From Pseudomonadota bacterium (GTDB lineage: Bacteria > Pseudomonadota > Alphaproteobacteria > Rhizobiales > Xanthobacteraceae): DNA of 64,000 nucleotides. Where the stretch lies: positions 25,283 through 89,282 of the forward strand of contig JAFEFL010000032.1 in the NCBI GenBank assembly GCA_018240595.1, given 5' to 3'. The stretch's first letter is position 1; every line of letters starts with the position of its first letter. Both the position numbers and the translations under genes were made by a program. The notes beneath the pieces were generated by a model. That model was not told where the DNA came from. It saw only the letters and a program-made list of their open reading frames with translations, and ran no database searches. This document shows positions 35,251-43,515 of the stretch, one piece after another.

Positions 35251-35607
35251 TTAAGGCTGCGGCGCCAGCCGCAGCCGGCCGAGCGGCTTCAGCGTATCGG
35301 GATCGTAGGTGCGCACTTCGGTGGCGCCGCCAAGATCGATCGTCACCACGATCTGGGCGTCGCCGACCGCGGTCGAGACGACCTTGGCGCCGGCCGGCAG
35401 GGTGTCGCTGACCTCGACCATGGCATCGGGCGTCGCCGTCCCGGCCGCGCCGGCGGGGCTGTCCCCCGCCTTGAAAACCTTGTAACCGATGGCTCCGAAC
35501 ACCGCGCCGATGGCGACCACCGTCGTCACCGACGCGATCAGCATCAGCCGCCGCACCTTGGCGATGGCGGCGGCCTGATCGGGTTCGAAAGGCTGAGGGT
35601 CGGGCAT
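35251..35607 (-). CDS. DUF6476-like single-pass membrane protein
   Basis: The 118-residue protein has a short cytoplasmic N-terminus, one transmembrane helix (LMLIASVTTVVAIGAVFGAIGYKVF, about residues 21-45) and a periplasmic domain ending in LKPLGRLRLAPQP. This pattern matches small conserved proteins of alphaproteobacteria found next to rluA-type genes. Function is unknown. It is divergent from the pseudouridine synthase with a 38-bp gap. Confidence 0.75.
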   Translation of the reverse strand: MPDPQPFEPDQAAAIAKVRRLMLIASVTTVVAIGAVFGAIGYKVFKAGDSPAGAAGTATPDAMVEVSDTLPAGAKVVSTAVGDAQIVVTIDLGGATEVRTYDPDTLKPLGRLRLAPQP

Positions 35608-35645
35608 CGGCTCACCGGATTTCGGGTTCTATATATAAAGACACT

Positions 35646-36671
35646 ATGGGCAGCGTCACCGAAACAGTCAGCGTCGCCGCCGAGGACGAAGGCGCCCGGC
35701 TCGATCGCCTGCTTGCGGCGCGCATCCCGACGCAGTCGCGTTCGCGCCTGAAGGCCTTGATCCTCGATGGCCGGGTCACCGTCCGGACGGCGCAAGGCGC
35801 GCAAGCGGCGCGCACCATCCTTGATCCATCGGCGCAGGTCAAATCCGGCGACATCGTCACCGTGACGCTGCCGCCGCCGGAAGACGCGCGGCCCGCGGGC
35901 GAGGACATCCCGCTCAACATCGTTTACGAGGACGATGACCTCATCGTCATCGACAAGCCGGCCGGCCTCGTCGTGCATCCCGCGGCAGGTCACGCCACCG
36001 GCACGCTGGTCAATGCGCTGATCGCGCATTGCGGCGACAGCCTGTCCGGCATCGGCGGCGTGAAACGGCCCGGCATCGTGCACCGCCTCGACAAGGACAC
36101 CACCGGGCTGATGGTCGTCGCCAAGAACGACCAAGCGCACAAGGCGCTGTCGAAGCAATTCGCCGACAAGCTCGAGAGCGGACTCGAGCGCGGCTATCTG
36201 GCGCTGGTCTGGGGCGCGCCGGAGCGGCCGCGCGGCACCATCGACGCGCCGCTCGACCGGCATCCGCATAGCCGCGAAAAGCAGACGGTACGCGAAGGCG
36301 GACGCGAGGCGGTTACGCATTGGGAATTGCGCGAGACGTTTGCGGGCGCGGACGCCAAGACCGGCGACAAGCCGGTCGCCGGCCTGATCGAATGTCTCCT
36401 GGAAACCGGCCGCACGCATCAGATCCGTGTGCATCTTGCCCATATCGGCCACCCGATCATGGGCGACGAGACCTACGCCACCGGCTTCAAGACCAAGGCG
36501 GGGCGGCTGACGCCGCAGGCGCGCACGGCACTCACGGCACTGGGACGGCAAGCGCTGCACGCCGCGATTCTCGGCTTTACCCACCCGCGCAGCGGCGACC
36601 GGCTGCATTTCGAGGCGCCATTGCCCGCCGACATGGCCGGCCTCGCCGAGGCCCTGCGCCGGCGGGCGTAA
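35646..36671 (+). CDS. RluA family pseudouridine synthase
   Basis: The 341-residue protein has an N-terminal S4-like RNA-binding domain (RLDRLLAARIPTQSRSRLKALILDGRVTV) and the RluA catalytic domain with HRLDKDTTGLMVVAKN, which holds the catalytic aspartate, plus ETGRTHQIRVHLAHIGHPIMGDETY. Such enzymes convert uridine to pseudouridine in 23S rRNA; the S4 domain and length fit the RluD type. Residues about 225-260 include a small lineage insertion. Confidence 0.92.
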   Translation: MGSVTETVSVAAEDEGARLDRLLAARIPTQSRSRLKALILDGRVTVRTAQGAQAARTILDPSAQVKSGDIVTVTLPPPEDARPAGEDIPLNIVYEDDDLIVIDKPAGLVVHPAAGHATGTLVNALIAHCGDSLSGIGGVKRPGIVHRLDKDTTGLMVVAKNDQAHKALSKQFADKLESGLERGYLALVWGAPERPRGTIDAPLDRHPHSREKQTVREGGREAVTHWELRETFAGADAKTGDKPVAGLIECLLETGRTHQIRVHLAHIGHPIMGDETYATGFKTKAGRLTPQARTALTALGRQALHAAILGFTHPRSGDRLHFEAPLPADMAGLAEALRRRA

Positions 36672-37052
36672 CGCCCCTGCCTCTTGAAAATCGCCGGCCT
36701 GCCCCCATTTAGGGTTGGTGACCACCCCACCTCGAGAAGTCCATCCCGCCCGCGCCTCCGGCCCCGGGCGGCGTTCTCAATTGCGGCAGTACCATGGTAG
36801 CCGGCGGCCCCAGACCGCCTGCGACCACCTGTCCGTATCTCAAATTATATCATCGAAACAGACCCTTAGCTGAACACAGCGGGGTCACGGCGACGTGACG
36901 GCGGAATCCTTCCGCTGCCCGTCTCGAACCAGTATGCTGCATCCGCGTTCGTTGGAGAGAGCGAGCGCAAGTTGGATGCGCACCGTCGGCTCGGGGAGCG
37001 GCGGTGACAACCGCCTGCCGATCCGTCGGGGGCATTTACATGGAGGGCGCTA
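36672..37052 (+). other. 381-bp gene-free leader upstream of rpoH
   Basis: No credible gene is seen on either strand. It contains the sigma32-like promoter at 36683-36710, leaving a potential untranslated leader of about 330 bases, and several GC-rich inverted segments. GGAGGG precedes the rpoH ATG by about seven bases. Confidence 0.6.
36683..36710 (+). promoter_or_regulatory. Sigma32-type heat-shock promoter
   Basis: CTTGAAA, a 13-base spacer and CCCCATTT agree closely with the classical RpoH promoter (CTTGAAA-N13/14-CCCCATNT). It points toward rpoH, 343 bp upstream of its start, and would give heat-shock autoregulation. Confidence 0.7.
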
Positions 37053-37976
37053 ATGGCCCGTTCTGCTGCAATCCCGGCACTCAGTGCCGAATCCGGTCTT
37101 TCACGATATCTTGAAGAAATCCGTCGGTTCCCCATGCTGGAGCCGCAGGAAGAATACATGCTCGCCAAGAGCTGGCGCGAGCACGGGGATCGTGACGCCG
37201 CACACCGTCTCGTCACCAGCCATCTGCGTCTCGTCGCCAAGATCGCGATGGGTTACCGCGGTTATGGCCTGCCGATTTCCGAAGTCGTGTCCGAAGGCAA
37301 TGTCGGCCTGATGCAGGCCGTGAAGCGCTTCGAACCCGAGAAGGGCTTCCGTCTGGCCACCTACGCGATGTGGTGGATCAAGGCCGCGATCCAGGAGTAC
37401 ATCCTGCGCTCGTGGTCGCTCGTGAAAATGGGCACCACCGCCAACCAGAAGAAGCTGTTCTTCAACCTGCGCAAGGCCAAGAGCAAGATCTCGGCTCTCG
37501 AGGAGGGCGACCTTCGCCCCGATCAGGTCAAGGTCATCGCCACCCAGCTCGGCGTCACCGAGCAGGACGTGGTCGATATGAATCGCCGTCTCGGCGGCGA
37601 CGCTTCGCTCAACGCCTCGATCCGCGACGACGGCGAATCCGGCGAATGGCAGGATTGGCTGGTCGACGACGCCCCGAGCCAGGAGCGCATTCTCGCCGAC
37701 AGCGAGGAGAGCGACAACCGGCACAAGGCGCTGATCGGCGCGCTCGACGTGCTCAACGATCGCGAACGCCGCATCTTCGAGGCGCGCCGGCTCGCCGACG
37801 ATCCGGTGACGCTGGAAGACCTGGCCGCCGAGTTCGGCGTGTCGCGCGAGCGCGTGCGCCAGATCGAAGTGCGCGCCTTCGAGAAGGTGCAGAAGGCGGT
37901 GAAGAGCTCGATCTCGACGCTCGAGACCCCCAAGGTCGGCCCGCAAGCGCAGGTCACCTCGGCGGCGATGCACTAA
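37053..37976 (+). CDS. rpoH: RNA polymerase heat-shock sigma factor RpoH
   Basis: The 307-residue sigma70-family factor shows region 2 (ATYAMWWIKAAIQEYILRSWSLVKMGTT), the RpoH box QKKLFFNLRKAKSKI near residue 130, and region 4 with LEDLAAEFGVSRERVRQIEVRAFEKVQ. The RpoH box separates it from housekeeping sigma factors. It directs transcription of chaperone and protease genes. Alphaproteobacteria often have several rpoH copies. Expression probably depends in part on the sigma32-like promoter upstream. Confidence 0.95.
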   Translation: MARSAAIPALSAESGLSRYLEEIRRFPMLEPQEEYMLAKSWREHGDRDAAHRLVTSHLRLVAKIAMGYRGYGLPISEVVSEGNVGLMQAVKRFEPEKGFRLATYAMWWIKAAIQEYILRSWSLVKMGTTANQKKLFFNLRKAKSKISALEEGDLRPDQVKVIATQLGVTEQDVVDMNRRLGGDASLNASIRDDGESGEWQDWLVDDAPSQERILADSEESDNRHKALIGALDVLNDRERRIFEARRLADDPVTLEDLAAEFGVSRERVRQIEVRAFEKVQKAVKSSISTLETPKVGPQAQVTSAAMH

Positions 37977-38001
37977 GCGCCGCGCTTCATCAACGAATGC
38001 C

Positions 38002-38030
38002 AAAGGCCGGGCCCACAGCCCGGCCTTTTT
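38002..38030 (+). terminator. Rho-independent terminator of rpoH
   Basis: AAAGGCCGGGC and GCCCGGCCTTT form an 11-bp stem around CCACA, followed by a run of Ts, 26 bp after the rpoH stop. Confidence 0.92.
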
Positions 38031-38116
38031 CATGGGGGAAACGCCGCGCGGCCCTCGGGAACTTTTGCAGTCCGCCGAGCTTGTCTGGGGAACCGAAGGG
38101 AACCCAAGGGACGCTC

Positions 38117-38443
38117 ATGAAAACGCCGAAAGTCATTACCAACGTCGAACGTCAGGCCGAGCGCCAGCTCAACTCCCTGGTCCGCACGGTGCGTCAGCAA
38201 TACAAGCGCTTCGTCTCCGGCGGCACGACATCGACCGCGGCGGCGCAGCGCAAATTCATTCGCTCGGTGGAAAAGACCATCGACAGCGCCGAGGACATCA
38301 TTGCCGAATTGAGGCCGCGCATTGCCGCGGTCAAGCGTTCGCTGGGCGGCGGCCGGAAGAAGAAGGTCAAGCGCGCCAAAGCGGCGAACCGGCGCAAGAA
38401 GGCGACCAAACGCGCGGCAAAGACTCGCAAGAAGAAGCTGTAG
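38117..38443 (+). CDS. Small lysine/arginine-rich protein (histone-H1-like tail)
   Basis: The 108-residue protein has a helical N-terminal part (residues about 8-75) and a very basic C-terminal tail from about residue 76 (GGGRKKKVKRAKAANRRKK and on to KKKL). The tail resembles bacterial H1-like nucleoid proteins, suggesting DNA or RNA binding; the N-terminal part has no family I recognise. ATG 38117 is preceded by AAGGGA at five bases. It follows the rpoH terminator, so it has its own promoter, with no clear one seen. Confidence 0.75.
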   Translation: MKTPKVITNVERQAERQLNSLVRTVRQQYKRFVSGGTTSTAAAQRKFIRSVEKTIDSAEDIIAELRPRIAAVKRSLGGGRKKKVKRAKAANRRKKATKRAAKTRKKKL

Positions 38444-38465
38444 CCAGTGCCGGGCGGCGCGCCTT

Positions 38466-38876
38466 TCAATGCTCGGATAGCTTGCGCTCGGCCTTGAGCG
38501 CTTCGAAGGTCGGCATGTTGGGGCAATAGGTCTTCCACTCCGTGCCGTCGGGATCGCGGCGCAGTTCGTGCTGACACTGGCGCTTCTCGTCGCAGAACGA
38601 GCAGACGCGCTGCAGGTCGTGGAAGACCGCCGGCTCGACGCGCGCGACGTCCTCGGGGTCGAGGCCCATCGCGGCCAGCCGCGTGACCATCGGGTCCGCG
38701 GCATGCGGGCCCATGTGATCGACGCGTTTGAGATCGGCGACCGACAGGCCGACATCGGCGGCAATCTGCGCCGTCTCCGCCTCGTCCAGCGGCATCGGCG
38801 CGAGGAAAAACCGCCGGCACCAGTTGGCGAAGTCGCGGAGCGGCGAGCGAATTGGCTGGGTAACTGTCGTCGACAT
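38466..38876 (-). CDS. DUF6455-like cysteine-containing protein
   Basis: The 136-residue protein has a helical N-terminal region with a helix-turn-like segment (IAADVGLSVADLKRVDHMG). The C-terminal half holds CSFCDEKRQC and YCPN, a cysteine pattern of the DUF6455 family that could bind a metal. Start at MSTTVTQP; ATG 38897 is possible. A FixK-like box lies 67 bp upstream, pointing to low-oxygen control. Function is unknown. Confidence 0.75.
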   Translation of the reverse strand: MSTTVTQPIRSPLRDFANWCRRFFLAPMPLDEAETAQIAADVGLSVADLKRVDHMGPHAADPMVTRLAAMGLDPEDVARVEPAVFHDLQRVCSFCDEKRQCQHELRRDPDGTEWKTYCPNMPTFEALKAERKLSEH

Positions 38877-38942
38877 GCGGACCTCAGGCCTCGCCATAAA
38901 ACGAACCTAGCTTGTAAAATATGGGCGTCGCCGTGAATGGCA

Positions 38943-38956
38943 TTGACCCAGGTCAA
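38943..38956. promoter_or_regulatory. FixK/FNR-type box upstream of the DUF6455 gene
   Basis: TTGACCCAGGTCAA fits the FixK2 consensus TTG(A/C)-N6-(T/G)CAA exactly and is a near-complete palindrome. It is 67 bp before the DUF6455 start at 38876. Confidence 0.62.
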
Positions 38957-39020
38957 CCGCCTTCCCTTTTCCCCGCCGGCGCCGCTTCGACCTCGATCTG
39001 AAAAAATCGAATCTCCGAAT

Positions 39021-39032
39021 AAGATATATCTT
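39021..39032. promoter_or_regulatory. PadR-type operator, copy 1
   Basis: AAGATATATCTT is a perfect 12-bp palindrome, repeated exactly 50 bp further on, both upstream of the PadR gene. AT-rich ATAT-centred palindromes are typical PadR sites. Confidence 0.72.
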
Positions 39033-39070
39033 GCGATATGTCTCTATTCGGCGTATCTACGAGCTATCTT

Positions 39071-39082
39071 AAGATATATCTT
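39071..39082. promoter_or_regulatory. PadR-type operator, copy 2
   Basis: Second AAGATATATCTT, 44 bp before the PadR start. Between and beside the copies are half-sites such as GATAT, GTATCT and TATCTT. The whole 39000-39115 stretch is much more AT-rich than its surroundings. Confidence 0.72.
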
Positions 39083-39125
39083 TCTAGTCACACGAATGTA
39101 TCTTACTGAACTGAAAGGAGTTTCC

Positions 39126-39764
39126 ATGTTTGGACATCGTCATGAACGTTACGAGGGCCGCTGTGGTCACGAATTGGCGGGCCGCCACCACGGGCGCGGC
39201 CGCGGCCGCCACGGTTTGGGCGGCGGGCGCGGTTTCGGCGGCCCGGGCGGCGGCGACGACCTCAGGCACGCCGGCCGCATGCTGGCGCAGGGCGATCTTC
39301 GCCTCATCGCCCTGCGACTCATCGAAGGGCAGCCGCGCCACGGCTACGACATCATCAAGGCGCTCGAGGACACGACATCGGGCTGGTACTCGCCGAGCCC
39401 CGGCATCGTCTATCCGACCCTCACCTACCTGGAAGACGTCGGACACCTGACATCGCAGACCGAGGGCGCCAAGAAGCTCTACACCATCACCGAGGAAGGC
39501 CGCGCGCATCTCAATGAGAGCCGCGATCTCGTCGATGCGGTGATGAAACGCCTCGCCGCCATCGGCGAAAGGGCCCAGCGCATGCGCGAACGCTCGGACG
39601 ACGAGCGCGACGACGATCGCGACGGTCGTTGGCAACTCGTGCGCGCCGCGCATGTGGCGGTGCGCGACGCCGTCCGCGAGCGACTCAAAGCCGATCCGGA
39701 TGCCGAAGCCAAGGTCGTCGAGATTCTGGCGCGCGCCGCCGGAGAAATCCGCCGCGTTCAGTGA
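39126..39764 (+). CDS. PadR family transcriptional regulator
   Basis: The 212-residue protein has a His/Gly/Arg-rich N-terminus (about residues 1-45: RHHGRGRGRHG, GGGRGFGGPGGG), then a PadR winged helix (LRLIALRLIEGQPRHGYDIIKALED, YPTLTYLEDVGHLTS, KKLYTITEEGRAHL) and a charged C-terminal helix. The histidine-rich tail could sense a metal such as nickel, zinc or copper; this is inference. AAGGAG lies five bases before ATG 39126. Two operators upstream suggest autoregulation. Confidence 0.88.
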   Translation: MFGHRHERYEGRCGHELAGRHHGRGRGRHGLGGGRGFGGPGGGDDLRHAGRMLAQGDLRLIALRLIEGQPRHGYDIIKALEDTTSGWYSPSPGIVYPTLTYLEDVGHLTSQTEGAKKLYTITEEGRAHLNESRDLVDAVMKRLAAIGERAQRMRERSDDERDDDRDGRWQLVRAAHVAVRDAVRERLKADPDAEAKVVEILARAAGEIRRVQ

Positions 39765-39780
39765 AAGACCCGTTAGACTT

Positions 39781-39807
39781 GCCGAGCCAGAACGTTTCTG
39801 GCTCGGC
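39781..39807. terminator. Strong hairpin after padR (terminator-like)
   Basis: GCCGAGCCAGAA and TTCTGGCTCGGC pair perfectly over 12 bp around CGT, 16 bp after the padR stop. No clear T-run follows, so termination is plausible but not certain. Confidence 0.5.
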
Positions 39808-39846
39808 AGGATCTTTGCGCCGACGGCGCAAGTCACGGGAGCTTTC

Positions 39847-40713
39847 ATGGGACTCGAATTCGCGGTCGGCGATCTCACCATCCACAGGATCGTCGAGCAG
39901 GAAATCAGCTTTGTGCCGGCGCTGGAGATGATGCCCGGGCTGACGCCCGAGGTGCTGGCCGAGAACCGCGCATGGATGCGGCAGGGCAGAGCGCTCGATG
40001 ACAAGGACACGCTGATGCTGTCCTTCCACTCCTATGTGGTGAAGACGCCGCATCACACCATCCTGATCGATAGCTGCATCGGCAACGACAAGCCGCGGTC
40101 GCGTCCGTTCTGGAACATGAAGACCGACGACACCTATATGCGCGCGCTCGCCGCCGCCGGGCTTGCCGTCGGCGACATCGACTTCGTGATGTGCACGCAT
40201 CTGCATACGGATCACGTCGGCTGGAATACGCAACTGGTGAACGGCCGCTGGGTGCCGACCTTTCCCAAGGCGCGTTACGTCTTCGCCCGGCAGGAGTTCG
40301 ATTACTGGTCCGAGCAGAACGCGAAGACTCCGGTGCCGCCTTTCGCCGATAGCGTACTGCCGATCGTCGAAGCCAACCGGCATGACATCGTCGGCGACGA
40401 TCACAGCATCGGCGATCACCTCCGCATCCTGCCGACGCCGGGTCATACGCCCGGTCACGTCGCCTTCACCTTCGGCCGCGGCAAGGACGACGCCGTATTC
40501 TCCGGCGATCTCATGCACTCGCCGCTGCAGACGCTGTATCCCGAGCTCTCGGTGAAGTTCGACGTCGATCCCGCGCGCGCCGCGACCACGCGCCGCGGCT
40601 TCCTCGAACGCTATTGCGACACCGAGACGCTGTGTTGCACGGCGCACTTTCCGGCGCCGTCCGCCGGCAGAATCAGACGCCAGGGCAACGGCTTCGTTTG
40701 CGTCGCAGCATAA
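39847..40713 (+). CDS. Metallo-beta-lactamase fold hydrolase
   Basis: The 288-residue protein carries the MBL metal motif H-x-H-x-D-H as CTHLHTDHVGWN near residue 116, further ligands in TPGHTPGHVAF and SGDLMH, and a final histidine in CTAHFPAP. The group includes lactonases (AttM/AiiA-like) and general esterases. ATG 39847 is preceded by GGGAG. It lies downstream of the padR hairpin and may be separate from it. Substrate unknown. Confidence 0.87.
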   Translation: MGLEFAVGDLTIHRIVEQEISFVPALEMMPGLTPEVLAENRAWMRQGRALDDKDTLMLSFHSYVVKTPHHTILIDSCIGNDKPRSRPFWNMKTDDTYMRALAAAGLAVGDIDFVMCTHLHTDHVGWNTQLVNGRWVPTFPKARYVFARQEFDYWSEQNAKTPVPPFADSVLPIVEANRHDIVGDDHSIGDHLRILPTPGHTPGHVAFTFGRGKDDAVFSGDLMHSPLQTLYPELSVKFDVDPARAATTRRGFLERYCDTETLCCTAHFPAPSAGRIRRQGNGFVCVAA

Positions 40714-40891
40714 GCGCGGCCCCGCGCGGCCGGGGTGATCTGCCATGCGGCGGACGCGCGAAATCGTGAACAGTTCCGCTTGCCGCCATGCTAGGCTGGC
40801 GCGAAGGCTCGTGGCAGGACCGCGGCCGTCATGAAACTTGGCCAGGGTCGAAACGTGCCACGGCAGCCTGAACACGCTTCAGGAGGCGCTC

Positions 40892-41779
40892 ATGGCTCAA
40901 TCGCACTTGATCGTCGGCGCGGCTGACACGCCCGCTGCTCCCACGATCCGCCGCATCGGTTTCGCCGACCTCAAGGATGCCCTGTCGCAAGGCGCGGACG
41001 ATTTCCTCGCCATGCCGACGCACGCGATCTTCCTCTGCGTCATCTATCCATTGATCGGCCTGATCGCGGCCCGCCTCGCCTTCGGCTATTCGGTGCTGCC
41101 GCTGCTTTATCCGCTGGCCACCGGTTTCGCGCTCGTCGGCCCGCTCGCCGCGCTCGGTCTTTACGAACTCAGCCGGCGCCGCGAACTGGGCCTCGATACC
41201 TCGGCGTCGCATGCTTTCGACGTGTTCCGCTCGTCGTCGATCGGCGGCATCATTGCGCTCGGCCTCTTGCTGACGCTGCTGTTCGGCCTGTGGATGGCGG
41301 CGGCGAACGCCATCTATATCGACAACTTCGGCTACAAGCCGCCGGCCTCGATCGCCGCGTTCATCAGCAGTGTGCTGACCACGCAAGCCGGCTGGAATCT
41401 GATTGTCGTCGGCAACATTGTCGGCTTCATCTTTGCCGCGGTGGCCTTCACGCTCACCGTCGTGTCGTTCCCGATGCTGCTCGACCGCGATGTCGGCGCT
41501 GCCGGCGCGCTGCTGACATCGATCCGCGCGGTCGCCGCCAATCCGGTGGTGATGACGGTGTGGGGCCTGATCGTCGCGGCGCTGCTGCTGATCGGCTCGC
41601 TGCCGTTCTTCATTGGCCTTACCGTGGTGATGCCGATCCTTGGCCACGCCACCTGGCATCTCTATCGCAAGCTGGTCGTCGCCGACGGCACGCCGCGGCC
41701 GACCTATCGCGACGACAGCCAGCGCGTCAGGCGCCCGGCGGCCGATTTCCCGGCAGCGCTGTTTCCGTGGCGTAAGTGA
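40892..41779 (+). CDS. DUF2189 family integral membrane protein
   Basis: The 295-residue protein has about six transmembrane segments and the DUF2189 pattern: IRRIGFADLKDALSQGADDFLAMPTHAIFLCVIYPLIGLI, ALGLYELSRRRELG, and SFPMLLDRDVGAAGALLTSIRAV with VVMPILGHATWHLYRKLV near the end. Function is unknown; the family is widespread in alphaproteobacteria. AGGAGG five bases before ATG 40892 fixes the start. Confidence 0.88.
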   Translation: MAQSHLIVGAADTPAAPTIRRIGFADLKDALSQGADDFLAMPTHAIFLCVIYPLIGLIAARLAFGYSVLPLLYPLATGFALVGPLAALGLYELSRRRELGLDTSASHAFDVFRSSSIGGIIALGLLLTLLFGLWMAAANAIYIDNFGYKPPASIAAFISSVLTTQAGWNLIVVGNIVGFIFAAVAFTLTVVSFPMLLDRDVGAAGALLTSIRAVAANPVVMTVWGLIVAALLLIGSLPFFIGLTVVMPILGHATWHLYRKLVVADGTPRPTYRDDSQRVRRPAADFPAALFPWRK

Positions 41780-41797
41780 GTGAATTGAAGGCGGTGC

Positions 41798-41985
41798 GCG
41801 CTTCTTCCCCTCTCCCCTTGTGGGAGAGGGTGCCTGAGTGAGGCGAAGCCGAACGAAGGCGGGTGAAGGGTCAGTATCGCTATGAGCCCCGGCCCCTCAC
41901 CCGGCTCGCCCGTTGGGCTCGCCACCCTCTCCCACATAGCTCGCCGAACGGCGAGCGTCCGCTCGCCTGTGGGGAGAGGGAAGAA
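41798..41985. repeat. Composite palindromic repeat (Rhizobiales-type intergenic element)
   Basis: The ends are inverted copies (CTTCTTCCCCTCTCCCC near the left, GGGGAGAGGGAAGAAAG near the right). Inside are further inverted pieces such as CCCTCTCCC/GGGAGAGGG and CTCGCCGAACGGCGAG. Elements of this kind are scattered between genes in Bradyrhizobium relatives. It separates two convergent genes. Confidence 0.65.
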
Positions 41986-41987
41986 AG

Positions 41988-43451
41988 CTACTCGCCCCAG
42001 GCCTTGAACGATTCGGCGAAGGCGCGGGCGCCGGGCGTGCCCTTCTCGACGGCGAGAATGGCGCGCTTGCCGCTGGTATAGACGATCGGGATGTCGAACC
42101 AGTCGCGGTCCTTCAGCAGCTCGACGTTGCGCTGCTGATCGACGGTGACGGCGGACAGGCCGATGAGGAAGTAATTGTTCGTCACCTTGACCGACAGGCC
42201 GGCGAGCGGCAGGCCGCGGGCCTGCTCGTTCTGCTTCATCAGGATGCCCGGCACATTGGCGATGCCGCCCTCGGAGAAGTCCGACGGCAGGGTGAACATG
42301 ATCTCGATGGTGTGGCTCGCCGGCAGTGCCTTGTCGGTGTTGCGCCGGAGCGACCAGGTCATCCGCATCCGCCGTTCGGGAATTTCGACGTCGGCGCGAA
42401 TGGCGAGCTCGGGCGCAAGACCAGCACCGGGCGACACCGTCTCGGTGCGCCACACCGCCGACCCGACATAACGCTTGCCCTGCGGGTCCGTCGAATCCTC
42501 ATCGTACAGCACGACCTTCTGCGCCACCGCGGCGGCCGGCGCGGTGGCCGGCGTCGCCGTCGAATCGTTGGTGGCGCCGATGCGGTCGGTGATCTTGGGA
42601 CGGCCGGCCGGCGTGTCCGCCGGCTTCGTCGCCGGGGTGGTCGGCGCCGTCGAGCTCGAGCGGCTGAGGCTCGCCATCACCGTTTTGTAGCCATCGACCA
42701 TGGCGCCGCGCTGCCAGTAGCCGAGCGCGGCGACGGCGCCGATCACCAGCAGCAGGATCGCAACCTTGATGATCCGCCCGTAGGAGCGCACCGGCCGGCC
42801 ATAGACTTCGTCGTCTTCGTCCGAATGCAGCGGCGGCTGCGGCACGCCGCCGCGTGGCCGCCCTGAAGCGGGCTCGGACTGCGGCTTCTCGTAGGGCCGA
42901 TGCGGCGGCGCGGCCGCGGCCTCAGGCTCGGCTCCGCCGGAGGCCGCCGCCCCCTCGTCTTCCGCCGGTGGCTCGAAATAATGCGAAGCCGGTTCGACCG
43001 GCTCCTCGTCAGGAATGGCATCGACGTGCGCCTGCAGGCTCGGCGCCGGCTCGTCGTGCGCGGCCTGCGGCAGCTCGCGCTCTTCAAAATCCTCGTAGGC
43101 CTCGCGCGCCGTACGGCTGGCTTCGTGACTCGCTTCGCCCAGGCCTTCGGCTTCCGCCATGGTGTCGCGGAAATTGCGCAGCGCCTGGTCGCGCAAGGTC
43201 GGCGAGGCCTCGTCCGCTTCGGCCGGCTCTTCGCTGGCTTTCTTGGCCGCCTCGGCTTCGAGGCGCCGGATGGCGTCTTCGAGGCCGAGCCGCTCGCGCG
43301 TGATATCCGCCTCGTCGAGCGGCGGATCGACGCCCCGCAACTGATTGACCAAAGCGGCGCGGGCGCGCTCATACAAGGCGCGGCGGTTTTCGCCGGTGTT
43401 CTTGTCGAGGCCTGCGACGGCGCGGGCAATCAGGGGGTAGTAATCGGCCAT
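41988..43451 (-). CDS. Conserved hypothetical single-pass membrane protein
   Basis: The 487-residue protein has an N-terminal helical domain (ADYYPLIARAVAGLDKNTGENRRALYERAR, residues 1-80), a long acidic, proline-rich disordered region (about 80-225), one transmembrane helix (IIKVAILLLVIGAVAALGYW, about 229-248), a Thr/Pro/Ala linker, and a globular C-terminal domain of about 180 residues (KVVLYDEDSTDPQGKRYVGSAVWRTE onward). This arrangement is typical of proteins found beside purA in Bradyrhizobium-like genomes. I do not know its function. Confidence 0.75.
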   Translation of the reverse strand: MADYYPLIARAVAGLDKNTGENRRALYERARAALVNQLRGVDPPLDEADITRERLGLEDAIRRLEAEAAKKASEEPAEADEASPTLRDQALRNFRDTMAEAEGLGEASHEASRTAREAYEDFEERELPQAAHDEPAPSLQAHVDAIPDEEPVEPASHYFEPPAEDEGAAASGGAEPEAAAAPPHRPYEKPQSEPASGRPRGGVPQPPLHSDEDDEVYGRPVRSYGRIIKVAILLLVIGAVAALGYWQRGAMVDGYKTVMASLSRSSSTAPTTPATKPADTPAGRPKITDRIGATNDSTATPATAPAAAVAQKVVLYDEDSTDPQGKRYVGSAVWRTETVSPGAGLAPELAIRADVEIPERRMRMTWSLRRNTDKALPASHTIEIMFTLPSDFSEGGIANVPGILMKQNEQARGLPLAGLSVKVTNNYFLIGLSAVTVDQQRNVELLKDRDWFDIPIVYTSGKRAILAVEKGTPGARAFAESFKAWGE

Positions 43452-43515
43452 TGCTCGGTAATGGAACCTGCTTTGCGCGTTTTATAAGGCGCGAGGGGGG
43501 CTGATCCGTGGGGCG

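Noticed and set aside
37370..38116. Long N-terminal extension of the lysine-rich protein
   Set aside because: This frame runs inside rpoH and through its terminator; the ATG at 38117 with AAGGGA is a better start.
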